A stretch of 64,000 bases of DNA from positions 124,001 through 188,000 of the forward strand of contig JAAVTG010000215.1 in the NCBI GenBank assembly GCA_011947345.1, in the 5' to 3' direction. A model generated the notes under the pieces. That model made no database searches. It was given only the letters and a program-made list of their open reading frames with translations, and had not been told where the DNA came from. The translations under genes were made by a program, and so were the position numbers. Shown piece by piece: positions 42,770-52,498 of the stretch. Each line of letters opens with the position of its first letter. Within the stretch, counting starts at the first letter, position 1. Source of the stretch: Phytophthora quininea. Lineage: Eukaryota > Oomycota > Peronosporomycetes > Peronosporales > Peronosporaceae.

Positions 42770-42924
42770 TTAGGAAACTGAACTAATTTGAAAGACGACA
42801 GAACGACATACACACGAGCAGACAACTGCATTTGTGCCTTTAGTCCTATCTGGTCTGACCAAATTTGGTTCGGACCGTCTTTCACACCTCGATCTCCGTA
42901 ACCTCGATCTCCATAGTTTTTCCC

Positions 42925-42933
42925 CAGCAGCCC
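42925..42933. repeat. MULE target-site duplication, right
   Basis: CAGCAGCCC, identical to 39657-39665. Confidence 0.9.
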
Positions 42934-42995
42934 CAACAATGACAACTGGGGAGACGGACATCGACATGACTGTGCCGAATACGCACAAATGGCGG

Positions 42996-43203
42996 AAGAT
43001 TGTGACGTATTCGTGTTTTAGCATGACACGAATGGTCTGGTTGAATCTGCTTCAACTGCGTCATGCACCAGGACGTTCCTACGTCATAAATTTATCTTAG
43101 GATTAGCTGTAGAGAACCTAGGGCTCCAGTTAGTTCACTTCTCAATCTGCCGTCGTGCAGGCAAGCAATAACGAAGACTATACCATAAATTCGTTACAAA
43201 GAT
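42996..43203. mobile_element. Solo LTR (198 bp) with 5-bp target duplication
   Basis: The LTR body is 43001-43198, TGTGACGT...CGTTACA, with AAGAT on both sides (42996-43000 and 43199-43203). Taking out the body and one AAGAT joins the flanking gag codons in one frame (...HKWRK then MDTKPP...). The short size suggests a Copia-type LTR, which is inference. An Inr-like TTCACTTCTCAATCT lies near 43134-43148 inside it. No internal region remains, as after LTR-LTR recombination. Confidence 0.82.
43134..43148 (+). promoter_or_regulatory. Inr-like site in solo LTR
   Basis: TTCACTTCTCAATCT resembles the oomycete initiator and almost matches the sequence at the LINE 5' end (TCACTTCTCAATTT). In an LTR it would mark the R-region start. 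Confidence 0.45.
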
Positions 43204-43837
43204 GGACACCAAACCACCAACTTTCGACGGCGACATCGATGGCCAAAAGCTGAAGAGCTTTGTCTTTCAATTTGAGTCATACTTCACCTTCAAGGGCTAC
43301 GACTTGGAGAGTGATGATGCAGACCTGGCTCGTGAGCTAGGCCAATGCGTCAAGAAGAGCGCAGCCACGTGGTACGAAACGTACATGACCAGCGTCACTA
43401 CGGTGAAGACATGGAGTGTCATGAAGTTTGCGATGGATAAGTGCTTCAAGGAGCCAAACTTCCAGCAGAAAATGCGGAACGACTTGCTCAACTTTAAACA
43501 GCGTGGCAACTACCAAGGCTACGTGGCGAAGTTTCAAGAAAAGCTTCGACAAGTCCCAATTGATCCTGAGTTTGCGAAGGAGATTTTCCTTCAGGGATTG
43601 AAGAGCAGCAACCTGCGCAAACAGATCCTTCGTAAGAAACCAACAACCTTGGACGACGTGATTGAGGAAGGCTTTCGCGAAGTTGAGTTGGACCGACTGG
43701 AAGAAAACAAACCCGCTGCATTCAAAGAGAAGGAGACGCCTGAGCAACACTCAAAGGGCAAGTCAGCTGGGAAAGGTAACAACAAAAACGCCAACCTCGC
43801 CAACAACACTAGGTCCAGTGGCAAAGCGAAATACCTC

Positions 43838-45167
43838 GACTCGTGCTACCACGAGTGCGCGAACTGTTGGAGCATGTCTGCGAGGAGTTCCACGACAGTC
43901 CCGTGTATGGCCACCCTGGTATCGACCGCACTTGCCGTCTGATTGACGAACACTACTATTGGCCACGCATGTTCAGTGACATCACGAAATACGTGAAAGG
44001 ATGTGAAATTTGTGCTCGAACCAAGGCTCGACATGAGAGACCTCCCGGGCTGTTGAACAGCCACGACATTCCAACCCAGCGATGGAGCCACGTTGCGATG
44101 GACTTTATCACTGGCCTATTAACAACGCCTCGTGATCACGATAGCGTTATGGTCGTGATTGATCATTTGACGAAGAGGGCTCATTTGGTAGCCAGGAAGG
44201 GCACGGATGCGGCAAATGACGTTGCAGTGCGCTTTCACAAGGAGATATTTCGACTGCATGGCTTGCCGAATGTGGTTGTTTCGGATCGCGACGCAAAGTT
44301 CACTTCAAGCTTCTGGAAGAAATTGTGTGAGTTGCTAGGAGTGCAGCAAAAGATGACAACAGCGTTCAGACCACAAGGGGATGGCGTTTGTGAGCGATTG
44401 AACCAGACGTTGGAGAACTACTTGAGAGCCTTTTCAAATGCAGACTCTGATGATTGGGATGATCATCTCTGTCTGGCAGAATTTGAGTACAACGCTCGGT
44501 TTCAGTCATCAATAAGTATGTCGCCTTTTGAAGCCGACGTCGGCTTCATTCCGCGGACCCCAGCAACGCTACATATCCAATCGAGTGTAGGCAAAACGAG
44601 TCAGCCGAAGCATTCTGAATTCATAGCGAGGCAAGCTGACATCTTGGCGAAAGCACGGCGCAGTATTGCGGTGGCCCAAGATCGCATGGCAGAATACTAC
44701 AACACGAATCGGAAACCGCAGACGTTCAAAGTTGGCGATGAAGTCTTCCTGTCTGGGCAACACATAACAGCGCGAAACCTCGGAACGACGAAGAAGAAGC
44801 TTGGAGCTCGATGGATCGGCCCCTTTGAGATTACGAAAACTATTGGCCGTGGCTTCTACAAGTTGAAGCTGCCCCAAAATTGCGAATGCATCCGGTCTTT
44901 CACACTAGTCTACTGAAACCGTACATTGCAGAATCATATCGCCGACACAACCAACGACTTTTCAAGGTACGACTAGCAGATGGAGCTGAAGGCGAATTGG
45001 TCGAAGATGTCGTCGACTACAAATGTAGCAGAGGGCACCAGTTCTACAAGATCAAGTGGCTTGGCCAAACCAAACTAACGTGGGAACCTGCAGCGAATCT
45101 CACCTCCATTGCTGGGCTCATCGATCGCTACCACGAACGTACGCGGGGGCTCGCTGAGGGGAGGGAA
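43838..45167 (+). pseudogene. Integrase with chromodomain (pol remnant)
   Basis: Starts directly at a deletion junction after gag. Zinc-binding HHCC: H24, H37, C54, C57 counted from 43843. Catalytic triad D87 (AMDFITG), D148 (VSDRDAKF) and E184 (DGVCERLNQ), a DD35E spacing. A GPY-like end (GARWIGPFEI) follows. Near 44880 a one-base slip changes frame; the other frame reads HPVFHTSLLKPY and a chromodomain (VEDVVDYKCSRGHQFYKIKWLG, LTWEPAANL). The open frame overruns the polypurine tract and ends at 45251 inside the right LTR. It would insert the element DNA; the chromodomain usually guides it to particular chromatin. Confidence 0.88.
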
Positions 45168-45542
45168 TGTCACGAAGTCATCGAAGCTGCTACGAGCTGC
45201 AAATCGAGAAGCTACTTGTACAAGAACTTGATGTTGAACACGGCCCTTTAGAACGGATGAACACGGCAGCTGTGATCCGCTCTAGGCTGTGCGGCTTGAA
45301 TACAAGCTCAAGAGCAAAATTGAAGTTGCAGTTCAAGTCCTGCATGTTGCATGAAAGCAAGAGAGAAAGAGAGTCGTGTAGCAAACGAAAGGTAGCGAAC
45401 CACGACTTAAATTTCAATCAGATCTCAATTTACCTTCTAGTACTGACTGTCAACTTCGACGGCATCTTGCCTGAGTGCTTTAGTGCTACGACTTCCTCTG
45501 CTCAGTGCTACCATACACAATAAGTGACGACTTATTGCGACA
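45168..45542 (+). repeat. Right LTR (375 bp)
   Basis: Begins TGTCACGAAG right after the polypurine tract and ends GCGACA at the SWEET junction. Ten bases shorter than the left LTR. Confidence 0.92.
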
Positions 45543-46365
45543 ATGACCGTCTTGATGCGGATCTCGCTGCTCCCCGACTTCAATCGCTGGCGAACGAACA
45601 AGAGTACAGGCGACATGTCCGTGAAGCCGAGCGTCCTCATCTTCACCAACTGCTACACCGTGCTCTTCTACGCCTACGCCATCGACGATTTCGTCCCGCT
45701 GTTCGCGACGCCCTCGCTAGGGGTCGTCGTGGGACTCACTTTCTCCTATTTCTTCTACTGTTGGTGTCCGCCCAAGCCTGAGGTCATGAAGGTGTTCGTC
45801 GTCTTCTTATTCGTGAGTTTGGTCATCACCATCTACAGCGTCCTCGCCATCGCTGGAGTCACCGGTCAGTCGCGTTCTTCCGTCGGCAATACCTTAGGCT
45901 TCATCACGATCGGGACGACCACGGGAATGTACGCTTCCCCCATGGCCACGATCGTCAAGGTGATCCGGACCAAGACGGCGTCTTCTATGCCGTTCACCAT
46001 GGGCTTTATCACGGACTCAACAGCTTCTCCTGGGCCGTGTACGGATACCTCGTCGACAACATGTTTCTCCTGGCGCCGAACGTCGTGGGGTTGCTATGAG
46101 CGTGACGCAGATGACGTTGACGTACGTCTACCGGGCCAAGCCAGAAGTGAACAGCCAAGTGTGGACGACTGATGAAGAACTGGCAAGTTCATTACGCTGC
46201 AACCGCAAGAGAATCAAGATCTTACTAGTATTTGGAAGTGTCCTCTTTGGTCCATCTGGTTCGATTGTCACTGTGGTCGCGCAATCGAATTGCGCGGTAC
46301 GTCGATTGCGCGCCCATACATCAACCGATTACGCGCGAAAAAGGCAACTTTCTCACGCCGACTAA
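45543..46365 (+). pseudogene. SWEET copy 1, 3' fragment
   Basis: Resumes the transporter split at 38874: TVLMRISLLPDFNRWRTNKSTGDMS, then FVPLFATPSLGVVVGLTF and ASSMPFTMGF. Besides the insertion there is a slip near 46012 (the other frame reads GLNSFSWAVYGYLVDNMFLLAPNVVG) and another near 46090 before MSVTQMTLTYVYRAKPEV. The tail beyond ~46195 does not resemble the other copies. Non-functional. Confidence 0.82.
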
Positions 46366-46444
46366 AAAGCACATGAGCCATTATTGCTTTTGCCTGGTCA
46401 AGCACAAGCAGCCCTTACTACTGTACACCCCCATCTAACCGACA

Positions 46445-47281
46445 ATGTCCCAAGCAGAAACAGCTTTCATGGTGCTGACCATCATCTCGTCCATTCTGGT
46501 GCGACTCTCTCCGTGGCCAGACTTCCGACGCGTGTACCGGACCAAGACCACCGGAGAAGTCGTCGTGTTGCCGATCGTCGTTCTGTTCCTCAACTGCTAT
46601 GTGCTGGTCTGGTACGGATACTTTTCCGACGATATCTTTCCGCTGCTAAGCACGTCGGTGTTTGGACTGGTCACCTGTGCCGCGTTCTTTGCGGTCTTCT
46701 ACCGGTGGACGGAGGACCGACGCTCAGTCCACAAAATCTACCTCGGTGCAGTGTCCGTTATCATTGCTGCAACAATCTACACTGTCCTAGCGCTCGTTGG
46801 GGTAACAGGACCGTCCAAGTCCAGCTGCAGTAACACAATGGGCGCCATCTCCATCACCACTGCCATCGCCAACTACGGCTCCCCACTGGCCACGATCCGT
46901 CGTGTCGTGGAGACCAAATCCACCGCCTCCATGCCGTTCACCATGTCGGTCATGAACTGCTTCAACAGCGTCTGCTGGATCGTGTACGGCGTCCTTGTCT
47001 CAGACATGTTTGTGCTGGTACCGAACGCTATCGGTGGAGTGCTCACGTCGCTGCAATTGGTTCTCTTCGTCATGTACCCGAACGCAACGACCGAGAAGCA
47101 GATCTCCGCGGTGATGATCGACTCCGTAGACGTCTTGCCTCGCTTCCTCCACCGCGAGGCGTCGCTATCAGTGATCATTACGACACCGAGACAGGAGAAC
47201 TTCAGCCGCAACGATAGTCTCCATTTTGTGGCATTGCAATCGCCGATAGCGCAGTCCTCGACGGCTGGACAGCGCGTGTAG
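46445..47281 (+). CDS. SWEET sugar transporter, copy 2
   Basis: 278 residues, uninterrupted. Two MtN3/saliva triple-helix domains joined by a linker helix, seven membrane segments in all. Family marks: LSPWPDFRRVYRTKTTGEVV after helix 1, PIVVLFLNCYVLVWYGYF, NYGSPLATIRRVVETKSTASMPF and NSVCWIVYGVLVSDMFVLVPNAIG. SWEETs carry sugars down their gradient across the plasma or an internal membrane; the substrate is not readable here. The cytosolic tail ends FVALQSP, a motif repeated in copies 3-6 (and similar in 7). Codon usage is GC-rich. Start MSQAETAFMVLTIIS aligns with copy 3. Confidence 0.92.
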   Translation: MSQAETAFMVLTIISSILVRLSPWPDFRRVYRTKTTGEVVVLPIVVLFLNCYVLVWYGYFSDDIFPLLSTSVFGLVTCAAFFAVFYRWTEDRRSVHKIYLGAVSVIIAATIYTVLALVGVTGPSKSSCSNTMGAISITTAIANYGSPLATIRRVVETKSTASMPFTMSVMNCFNSVCWIVYGVLVSDMFVLVPNAIGGVLTSLQLVLFVMYPNATTEKQISAVMIDSVDVLPRFLHREASLSVIITTPRQENFSRNDSLHFVALQSPIAQSSTAGQRV

Positions 47282-47723
47282 GCGGATAGGATAGCTATAA
47301 TAGACTTGTAGAAGTTGCCTTTTTAACAAGAAAATATTACTTTTGCACATGTCGCAGGATCACTTTTTGTTAAAATACCGTACCACGTTAAAAATTAGTG
47401 TCCAGGTGTCGTCGTCATTTTCACTGTCTGTAGAGCTGTTAAGCCACGTGCACGTGGAGCTAAATGGAGCTAAAACACACAGACTTTATCGTGGTGGAAG
47501 GCCCGCCAAGCGCTCTTGATCCGGGTGCCGATCCCATGCGCCGCGTTTGACGCGGATTGCGCGCCACCGACTTATTGCTTGCGCGTCTAGTGCAACGACG
47601 TCCAACGCGTCGACAGGCCCCACCATCCAGTGGGATGCACGCTGCAACGGCTGCACCGCTCATTATCGATTTTGCGCCGTCGAGCGCACTGCTCCGCCGC
47701 ATTGCAACGCAATCTCCACCATC

Positions 47724-48563
47724 ATGGGCGCGGCCGAGACGATCTTCCAAGTGCTGACGATCATCTCGTCCATCTTCGTGCGGCTGTCGCCGTGGCCGGA
47801 CTTCAAGCGCGTGTACAAGGCTAAGGAAACGGGCGAGGTGCAGATCCTGCCTGTGGTCATGCTCTTCACCAACTGCGTGGTGTTGGTTTGGTACGGATAC
47901 CTGTCCGAGGACATTTTCCCGCTGTTCGTGACCGCCATCATGGGGCTCGTCACCTGCGGAGGGTTCATCGCCATCTTCTACCGGTACACGGACGACCGTC
48001 GAGCAGTGCACCGTGTCTGCGTCGCAGCGCTTGTTGTCGTTGTGTTGGTGTGTCTCTACGGCGTTATCGGCGTGTTGGGGGCCACTGAGCAGTCCAAATC
48101 GTCGATGGCGACGGCGATGGGCGCCGTCTCCATCGCCACGTCGATCGGTCTCTACGGGTCACCGCTCGCTACGATCCGGAGGGTCATGCGGACACGGTCC
48201 ACGGCCTCCATGCCGTTCACTCTATGCCTTGCCAACTTCTGCAACGGCGTCTGCTGGACAATCTACGCGATCATCATCTCGGACATTTGGGTGCTCATGC
48301 CCAATGCCATGGGGGCAGTTCTCACCACGATCCAACTGGTGCTCTACGTCATCTACCCGGCCAAGAAGAGCACGGAGACGCAGCTCGAGTCCGTCATTAT
48401 CGACCACGACGGCGCGTTGACTGACTACGAACGAGAAGCCTCGCTGTCGGTAGTCTTCAATTCCCAAGACCGGAAGAGCAATGCCGATCTCAAAGAGACC
48501 CTCGACTTCGTCGCTATCCAGTCGCCACTACCTCAGCAGAAGGCGTCGATCAGACGCCACTAG
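47724..48563 (+). CDS. SWEET sugar transporter, copy 3
   Basis: 279 residues from MGAAETIFQVLTIISSIFVR. The open frame extends 59 codons further upstream, but that part (ACASSATTSNASTG) is not conserved, and this Met aligns with copy 2. Seven membrane segments; LSPWPDFKRVYKAKETGEVQ, LYGSPLATIRRVMRTRSTASMPF and NGVCWTIYAIIISDIWVLMPN are the MtN3 marks. The tail ends DFVAIQSPL. Closest relative in the window is copy 2, so 2 and 3 form one subgroup and 1, 4, 5, 6, 7 another. Confidence 0.92.
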   Translation: MGAAETIFQVLTIISSIFVRLSPWPDFKRVYKAKETGEVQILPVVMLFTNCVVLVWYGYLSEDIFPLFVTAIMGLVTCGGFIAIFYRYTDDRRAVHRVCVAALVVVVLVCLYGVIGVLGATEQSKSSMATAMGAVSIATSIGLYGSPLATIRRVMRTRSTASMPFTLCLANFCNGVCWTIYAIIISDIWVLMPNAMGAVLTTIQLVLYVIYPAKKSTETQLESVIIDHDGALTDYEREASLSVVFNSQDRKSNADLKETLDFVAIQSPLPQQKASIRRH

Positions 48564-48766
48564 GTTTAATCTAAAGTCCTCTGTTCTACGTCTCGATTGA
48601 TCGTCGTCCGAACTTGATTTTGAAGTGCTATGGCAAGACTTTTGTGCCACCTTCCGACGTCTTGGCGGTCTCCTTGTAGGTTGCGTCGGCTTGTGGCCAC
48701 GATGTCTTGTCGTGCTCTCTCGTGGCGACTCTACATGACTAACTCCATTCAAGCTTTTGCGGCGTC

Positions 48767-49964
48767 ATGTCCACCAGGTCCTCAACGTCGGCCTTCACTC
48801 TTCCGCCGTTGGCAAGCGTCAAAGTTGTGAGTCAATTGCACTCGGGAGTTGCAGCGTTGCCCCACGTACTGCAGTGCATTTCTACTTTCTTGGACACCTC
48901 ACCAACGTGGACAATCTCGAGAGCGTGTGGCGTTGGGTCCGTGAGGTTACTCGATCGCATCGTCGCCGTCACGAAGGACTCGCCGGTCGCGAAGGATGCC
49001 TTTACCGACAGCAACAATTCACATTGGGCTCCACTAAAGCAGCGGTGCACGGGAACCTTGCCGTCTTGAGGTGGCTGGTGAAATATCTTCCTGGTGGGCT
49101 GGTTACCAAAGCAGTGGAAGAAGCGGCAAGGTATGGTCGTCTTGAAGTGCTGATTTGGTTTCATCAACACCATGACAACGTCTTCTGGGGAGCTCATGAG
49201 ATGGAAACTGCGGTAGAAGGAGGTCACATGCAGACGCTGCGGTGGCTCGAGCAACACGCGCCAGTTGCACGGGTGAAGCTACTTGATATTCCTGCGAAGA
49301 ATGGGAACCTTGCACTGGTTAAACAGCTTCACAAAACCGGACGGGAACAAGCCACGCTGAAGACATTTCGGGCTGCAGCTTCACGAGGAACATAGTACTC
49401 TGGTTGCACGCTAAACGAAGCGAAGGCTGCACTCATAAAGCAATGGATGGAGCTGCTGGTAGTGGTCATCTTGAAATCGTCAAGTGGCTGCATTTGAACC
49501 GCAGCGAAGACTGCACGACGGAGGCGATGGATTGTGCAGCTTCACACGGTCACTTACACGTCGTCCTGTGGCTTCACCACCACAGGCAAGAAGGCTGCAC
49601 ATCCGCCGCAATGGACGGTGCTGCTCGAAACGGCCACCTGGACATCGTTCGGTGGTTGCATCGCCATCGTCGTGAAGGCTGCACGGCCTCCGCTATGGAC
49701 GGCGCGGCAGCAAATGGTCACTTTGAAGTGCTCTTGTTCCTGCATTTCGAACGGTCTGAAGGATGCTCTCCAGCCGCACCGATCGCAGCAAGCAAAGGCG
49801 AACACGTCGAGATTTTGCAGTGGCTGTTCCACCACTACCTGCAGCACATTCAGTTCGACAAGGTCGTCGTATTTGCCAAAAGGAACAACATCTACTTGAT
49901 GGACTGGCTGCATCGTCAAGTCCATTTAACTGCTTCGAGGAGACTTGACGACGCCGCTGCGTAG
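48767..49964 (+). pseudogene. W-type ankyrin repeat gene between SWEET copies
   Basis: Start MSTRSSTSAFTLPPLASVK with the N-terminal module VAALPHVLQCISTFLDTSPTWTISRACGVGSVRLLDRIVA. A slip near 49000 leads to QQQFTLGSTKAAVHGNLAVLRWLVKYLPGG and further repeats up to a TAG at 49393-49395. A second slip near there leads to 49404-49964 (SEGCTHKAMDGAAGSGHLEIVKWLHLNRSED...) and the shared C-terminal cap (FDKVVVFAKRNNIYLMDWLHRQ). About 395 residues if joined. Confidence 0.7.
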
Positions 49965-50212
49965 CGTGAACGAATCGGTTGGCCACGAAAGTTTGGTGTC
50001 CCGCTGTGGTTCTCTTGGCTATGCGCGGTCGCCGCATTGAGTCAAGACTCGGGGTCCAACCTGCGAAATCCCAGTCATAGAATGCACGTGTACGCCCCGC
50101 ATCCTTCCGATCGTGCCTGTCCTTCACGAGTCTCAACTAAAGACGACTGAAGACCAAAGTCAAAGACGCACCGTCTCACTCATTACGGAATTGGCGATAG
50201 AGGACGCACACG

Positions 50213-51033
50213 ATGACTGCACACGCCATCGCTGTCGAGGTGTTCAAGATCGCCACCATGGTCACCACCGTCTTGATGCGGATCTCATTGCTTCCTGACT
50301 TTAACCGCTGGAGGAGAAACAAGAGCACGGGCGACATGTCGGTGATGCCCAGCATCTTGATCTTCACCAACTGCTACGCTGTGGGGTACTACGCCATCGC
50401 CATTGACAACATGCTGCCGTTGCTGGTTACGTCGATCCTGGGCGTGGTGGTGGGGATCATCTTTGTCTACGCCTTCTATCGATGGACTGAGAACAAGCGC
50501 GACGTATTGAAAGCCATCGTCTTCTTCGCCGTCGTGTGTCATCATCACCATCTACAGCGTGCTTGCGATTACCGGGACGCTGGGCCAGTCACACTCGTCC
50601 GTCGGCACTACACTGGGCTTCATCACCATCGGAACGACGACGTGTATGTATGCGTCACCGATGGCAACAATCGTACGCGTCGTTCGCACCAAGACAGCGT
50701 CGTCGATGCCTTTACTATGGGCGTGGTGAATGTGCTCAATAGTTTTGCTGGGCGGTCTACGGCGATCTCATCGGCAACATGTTCCTCTTGGCTCCGAATA
50801 TCGTTGGGGTAACGCTAAGCGGCACTCAAATGCTGGTGACCTACATCTACCGGTCGAAGCCGATAGCGGACGAGCAAGTGATCTCCTGGACGAGCGAAAA
50901 TGACGCAGACCTGGAAATCGTTGTCGGATCTCCAAAGCTGCCAGATACAAGGAGCATCATCGAAAACCCAAACAAAAGTCCAAGCTACATGGCGCTACAA
51001 TCTCCGTCCTGCGACCAAGTACGAAGAGATTAG
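50213..51033 (+). pseudogene. SWEET sugar transporter, copy 4, frameshifted
   Basis: MTAHAIAVEVFKIATMVTT...LPDFNRWRRNKSTGDMSVMPS is intact through helix 4. One base is missing near 50533 (the next correct stretch is ITIYSVLAITGTLGQSHSSVG in another frame). A second loss near 50712 returns to frame at FTMGVVNVLNSF, and a third near 50748 shifts to WAVYGDLIGNMFLLAPNIVG, which runs to 51033 with the YMALQSP tail. Three single-base losses in ~220 bp. Confidence 0.8.
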
Positions 51034-51332
51034 TAGGGAAAGTGACGAGATGAATGTACAGGATTTCATTTTGAGCTTTTAATCGTTTAGCTTTCTCTCG
51101 CGGCAGTTTGAAATCTTCTTGCGCTGCTAATGATCGACTTCAACCACGTCACGTCGCGACGCTATTACCGCTCCTGAGCGGGACTACACACGTCGCGTCT
51201 ATGCGATCTGTCCTTCATCGCTGCCGAGGCCCGACGCATGAAGAACGGCATCAATGCTGTCGTTGCTACCGCAGACCACCAAGGTCATTTCGGAAGTTGC
51301 AGCCGAGACGGAACATCAATTCCAAGCATAAA

Positions 51333-52103
51333 ATGACTGTCGCCGTCCAGGTGTTCAACGTCGTGGCCATCATCACCACCCTCATGATGCGAGTTTCGCT
51401 GCTTCCGGACTGGAATCGCTGGCGGAAGAACCAAAGCACGGGCGATATGTCCGTACTACCGAGCGTCATGATCTTCGGGAACTCGTACGGAGCTCTGTTC
51501 TACGCTATCGCCATCGACAATTGGCTGCCGCTTTTCGCGACGTCCATGCTGGGGATCGTGGTGGGGATCATCCTCGCCTGCTACTTCTACCACTGGGCTC
51601 CGTCCCAACGCGCCGTCATGAAGATCTTCATCTGGACCTTCGTCGTCTGTGTGATCACCACCGTCTACAGTGTTCTTGCTTTGACTGGCGCTACCGGTCA
51701 GTCCAAATCGTCGGTAAGCACGACGCTGGGCTTCATCATGATCACCGCCACCACCTGCATGTACGCGTCACCGATGGCCACGATCGTGCGGGTTGTGCAG
51801 ACCAAAACGCCGACGTCGATGCCATTCACGATGGGGGTCATCAACATGTTGAACAGCTTCTGCTGGGGTGTCTATGGCTACCTGATCGACAATATGTTCC
51901 TCTTGATTCCCAACATCATTGGCGTGAGTCTGAGCGGTACGCAGATGCTGGTCACCTACATTTACCGGGCCAAGCCGGCTTCGTCGTCAACAAGTGAAGA
52001 CGGCGAGGATCAGATCGAGCTCACGGTGGTGGTTTCTCCGACGCACCACCACGACAGCAAGAGTTTGAACTTCGAAGCGCTGCAGTCTCCCAACTCGAAA
52101 TGA
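51333..52103 (+). CDS. SWEET sugar transporter, copy 5
   Basis: 256 residues from MTVAVQVFNVVAIITTLMMR. The frame is open 75 codons upstream, but that part is basic and unlike the family, and this Met aligns with copies 4, 6 and 7. Marks: LLPDWNRWRKNQSTGDMSVLPS, YASPMATIVRVVQTKTPTSM, NSFCWGVYGYLIDNMFLLIPN and TYIYRAKP. The tail is acidic and His-rich and ends FEALQSPNSK. The only fully intact member of its subgroup here. Confidence 0.92.
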   Translation: MTVAVQVFNVVAIITTLMMRVSLLPDWNRWRKNQSTGDMSVLPSVMIFGNSYGALFYAIAIDNWLPLFATSMLGIVVGIILACYFYHWAPSQRAVMKIFIWTFVVCVITTVYSVLALTGATGQSKSSVSTTLGFIMITATTCMYASPMATIVRVVQTKTPTSMPFTMGVINMLNSFCWGVYGYLIDNMFLLIPNIIGVSLSGTQMLVTYIYRAKPASSSTSEDGEDQIELTVVVSPTHHHDSKSLNFEALQSPNSK

Positions 52104-52498
52104 AACAATAGGCAGCAGTAGTTAACAGCTTCACCATGAAAGCATTCTGTACGTGACGTCTACGAAGTCAGCATACAATGTCCACCGGCAGAGAACCCGT
52201 GTCGACCACTAGAACGTGCCCCACGTAACGTCGTCGGGCGATGGGCGCTGCAACTTCCTCTTCGCGATGCGACTATCGGAGTCGGATCACTGGCCTTGCT
52301 GGCCTGCGAAGCGCAGCTCTCGATCATAAATGGTGCGTGGATGCACAGAAGCACATCCAATCAGGCTCGAATGATGAAGATTGGCCCACCCCACCCGCCG
52401 CCGGCTCTGCGTGGGAAGTTGTTTGACGGCGACTGTCACTTTGCAATCTGCTTCCAAGAGCGCAACGCGCCCAACGTCTCCGCCGCTTGACGTAGCAG
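52104..52498. other. Intergenic region between SWEET copies 5 and 6
   Basis: No gene seen. Presumed 3' flank of copy 5 and promoter of copy 6. Confidence 0.4.

Larger units (their letters stand above)
39666..42924 (+). mobile_element. Mutator-like DNA transposon (3259 bp) nested in gag
   Basis: Terminal inverted repeats of 85 and 86 bp (39666-39750 and 42839-42924) begin GGGAAAACTGTGGAGATCGA and GGGAAAAACTATGGAGATCG. They contain a short internal doublet (GGAGATCGAGGT). Exact 9-bp duplication CAGCAGCCC. It encodes a FAR1/MULE-type transposase on the plus strand and a second, convergent zinc-finger frame on the minus strand. The transposase has several lesions, so this copy is probably inactive. 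Confidence 0.92.
39288..43837 (+). pseudogene. Retrotransposon gag, split by two nested insertions
   Basis: Begins METRSRAERRLAIEDGTQNP at 39288. An in-frame TAG follows at codon 26 and a one-base shift near 39395. A coiled-coil-like Gln/Ala-rich part (AATQQATQQSAATASQFQDF) runs to 39665. The Mutator-like element interrupts at 39666-42924, a short piece (TGETDIDMTVPNTHKWRK) follows, the solo LTR interrupts at 43001-43198, and the capsid-like part (PPTFDGDIDGQKLKSFVFQF...) runs 43202-~43837. Without the two insertions and one copy of each target duplication the three parts are in one frame. It ends at a deletion junction with the integrase. Confidence 0.82.
38875..45542 (+). mobile_element. 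Ty3/gypsy-type chromodomain LTR retrotransposon, deletion derivative
   Basis: 6668 bp bounded by near-identical LTRs (38875-39259 and 45168-45542), both TGTCACG...GCGACA. It is inserted in SWEET copy 1 with an imperfect 5-bp duplication (ACGAC at 38870-38874, ATGAC at 45543-45547). It carries gag and an integrase with chromodomain, but protease, reverse transcriptase and RNase H are missing. A polypurine tract GAGGGGAGGGAA (45156-45167) abuts the right LTR; no known primer-binding site is recognised after the left LTR. A Mutator-like element and a solo LTR are nested in its gag region. Few LTR differences imply a young insertion. Confidence 0.9.

Noticed and set aside
47547..47723. N-terminal extension of SWEET copy 3
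   Set aside because: Not conserved in copy 2 and would place a polar segment before helix 1; the internal Met aligns with the family.
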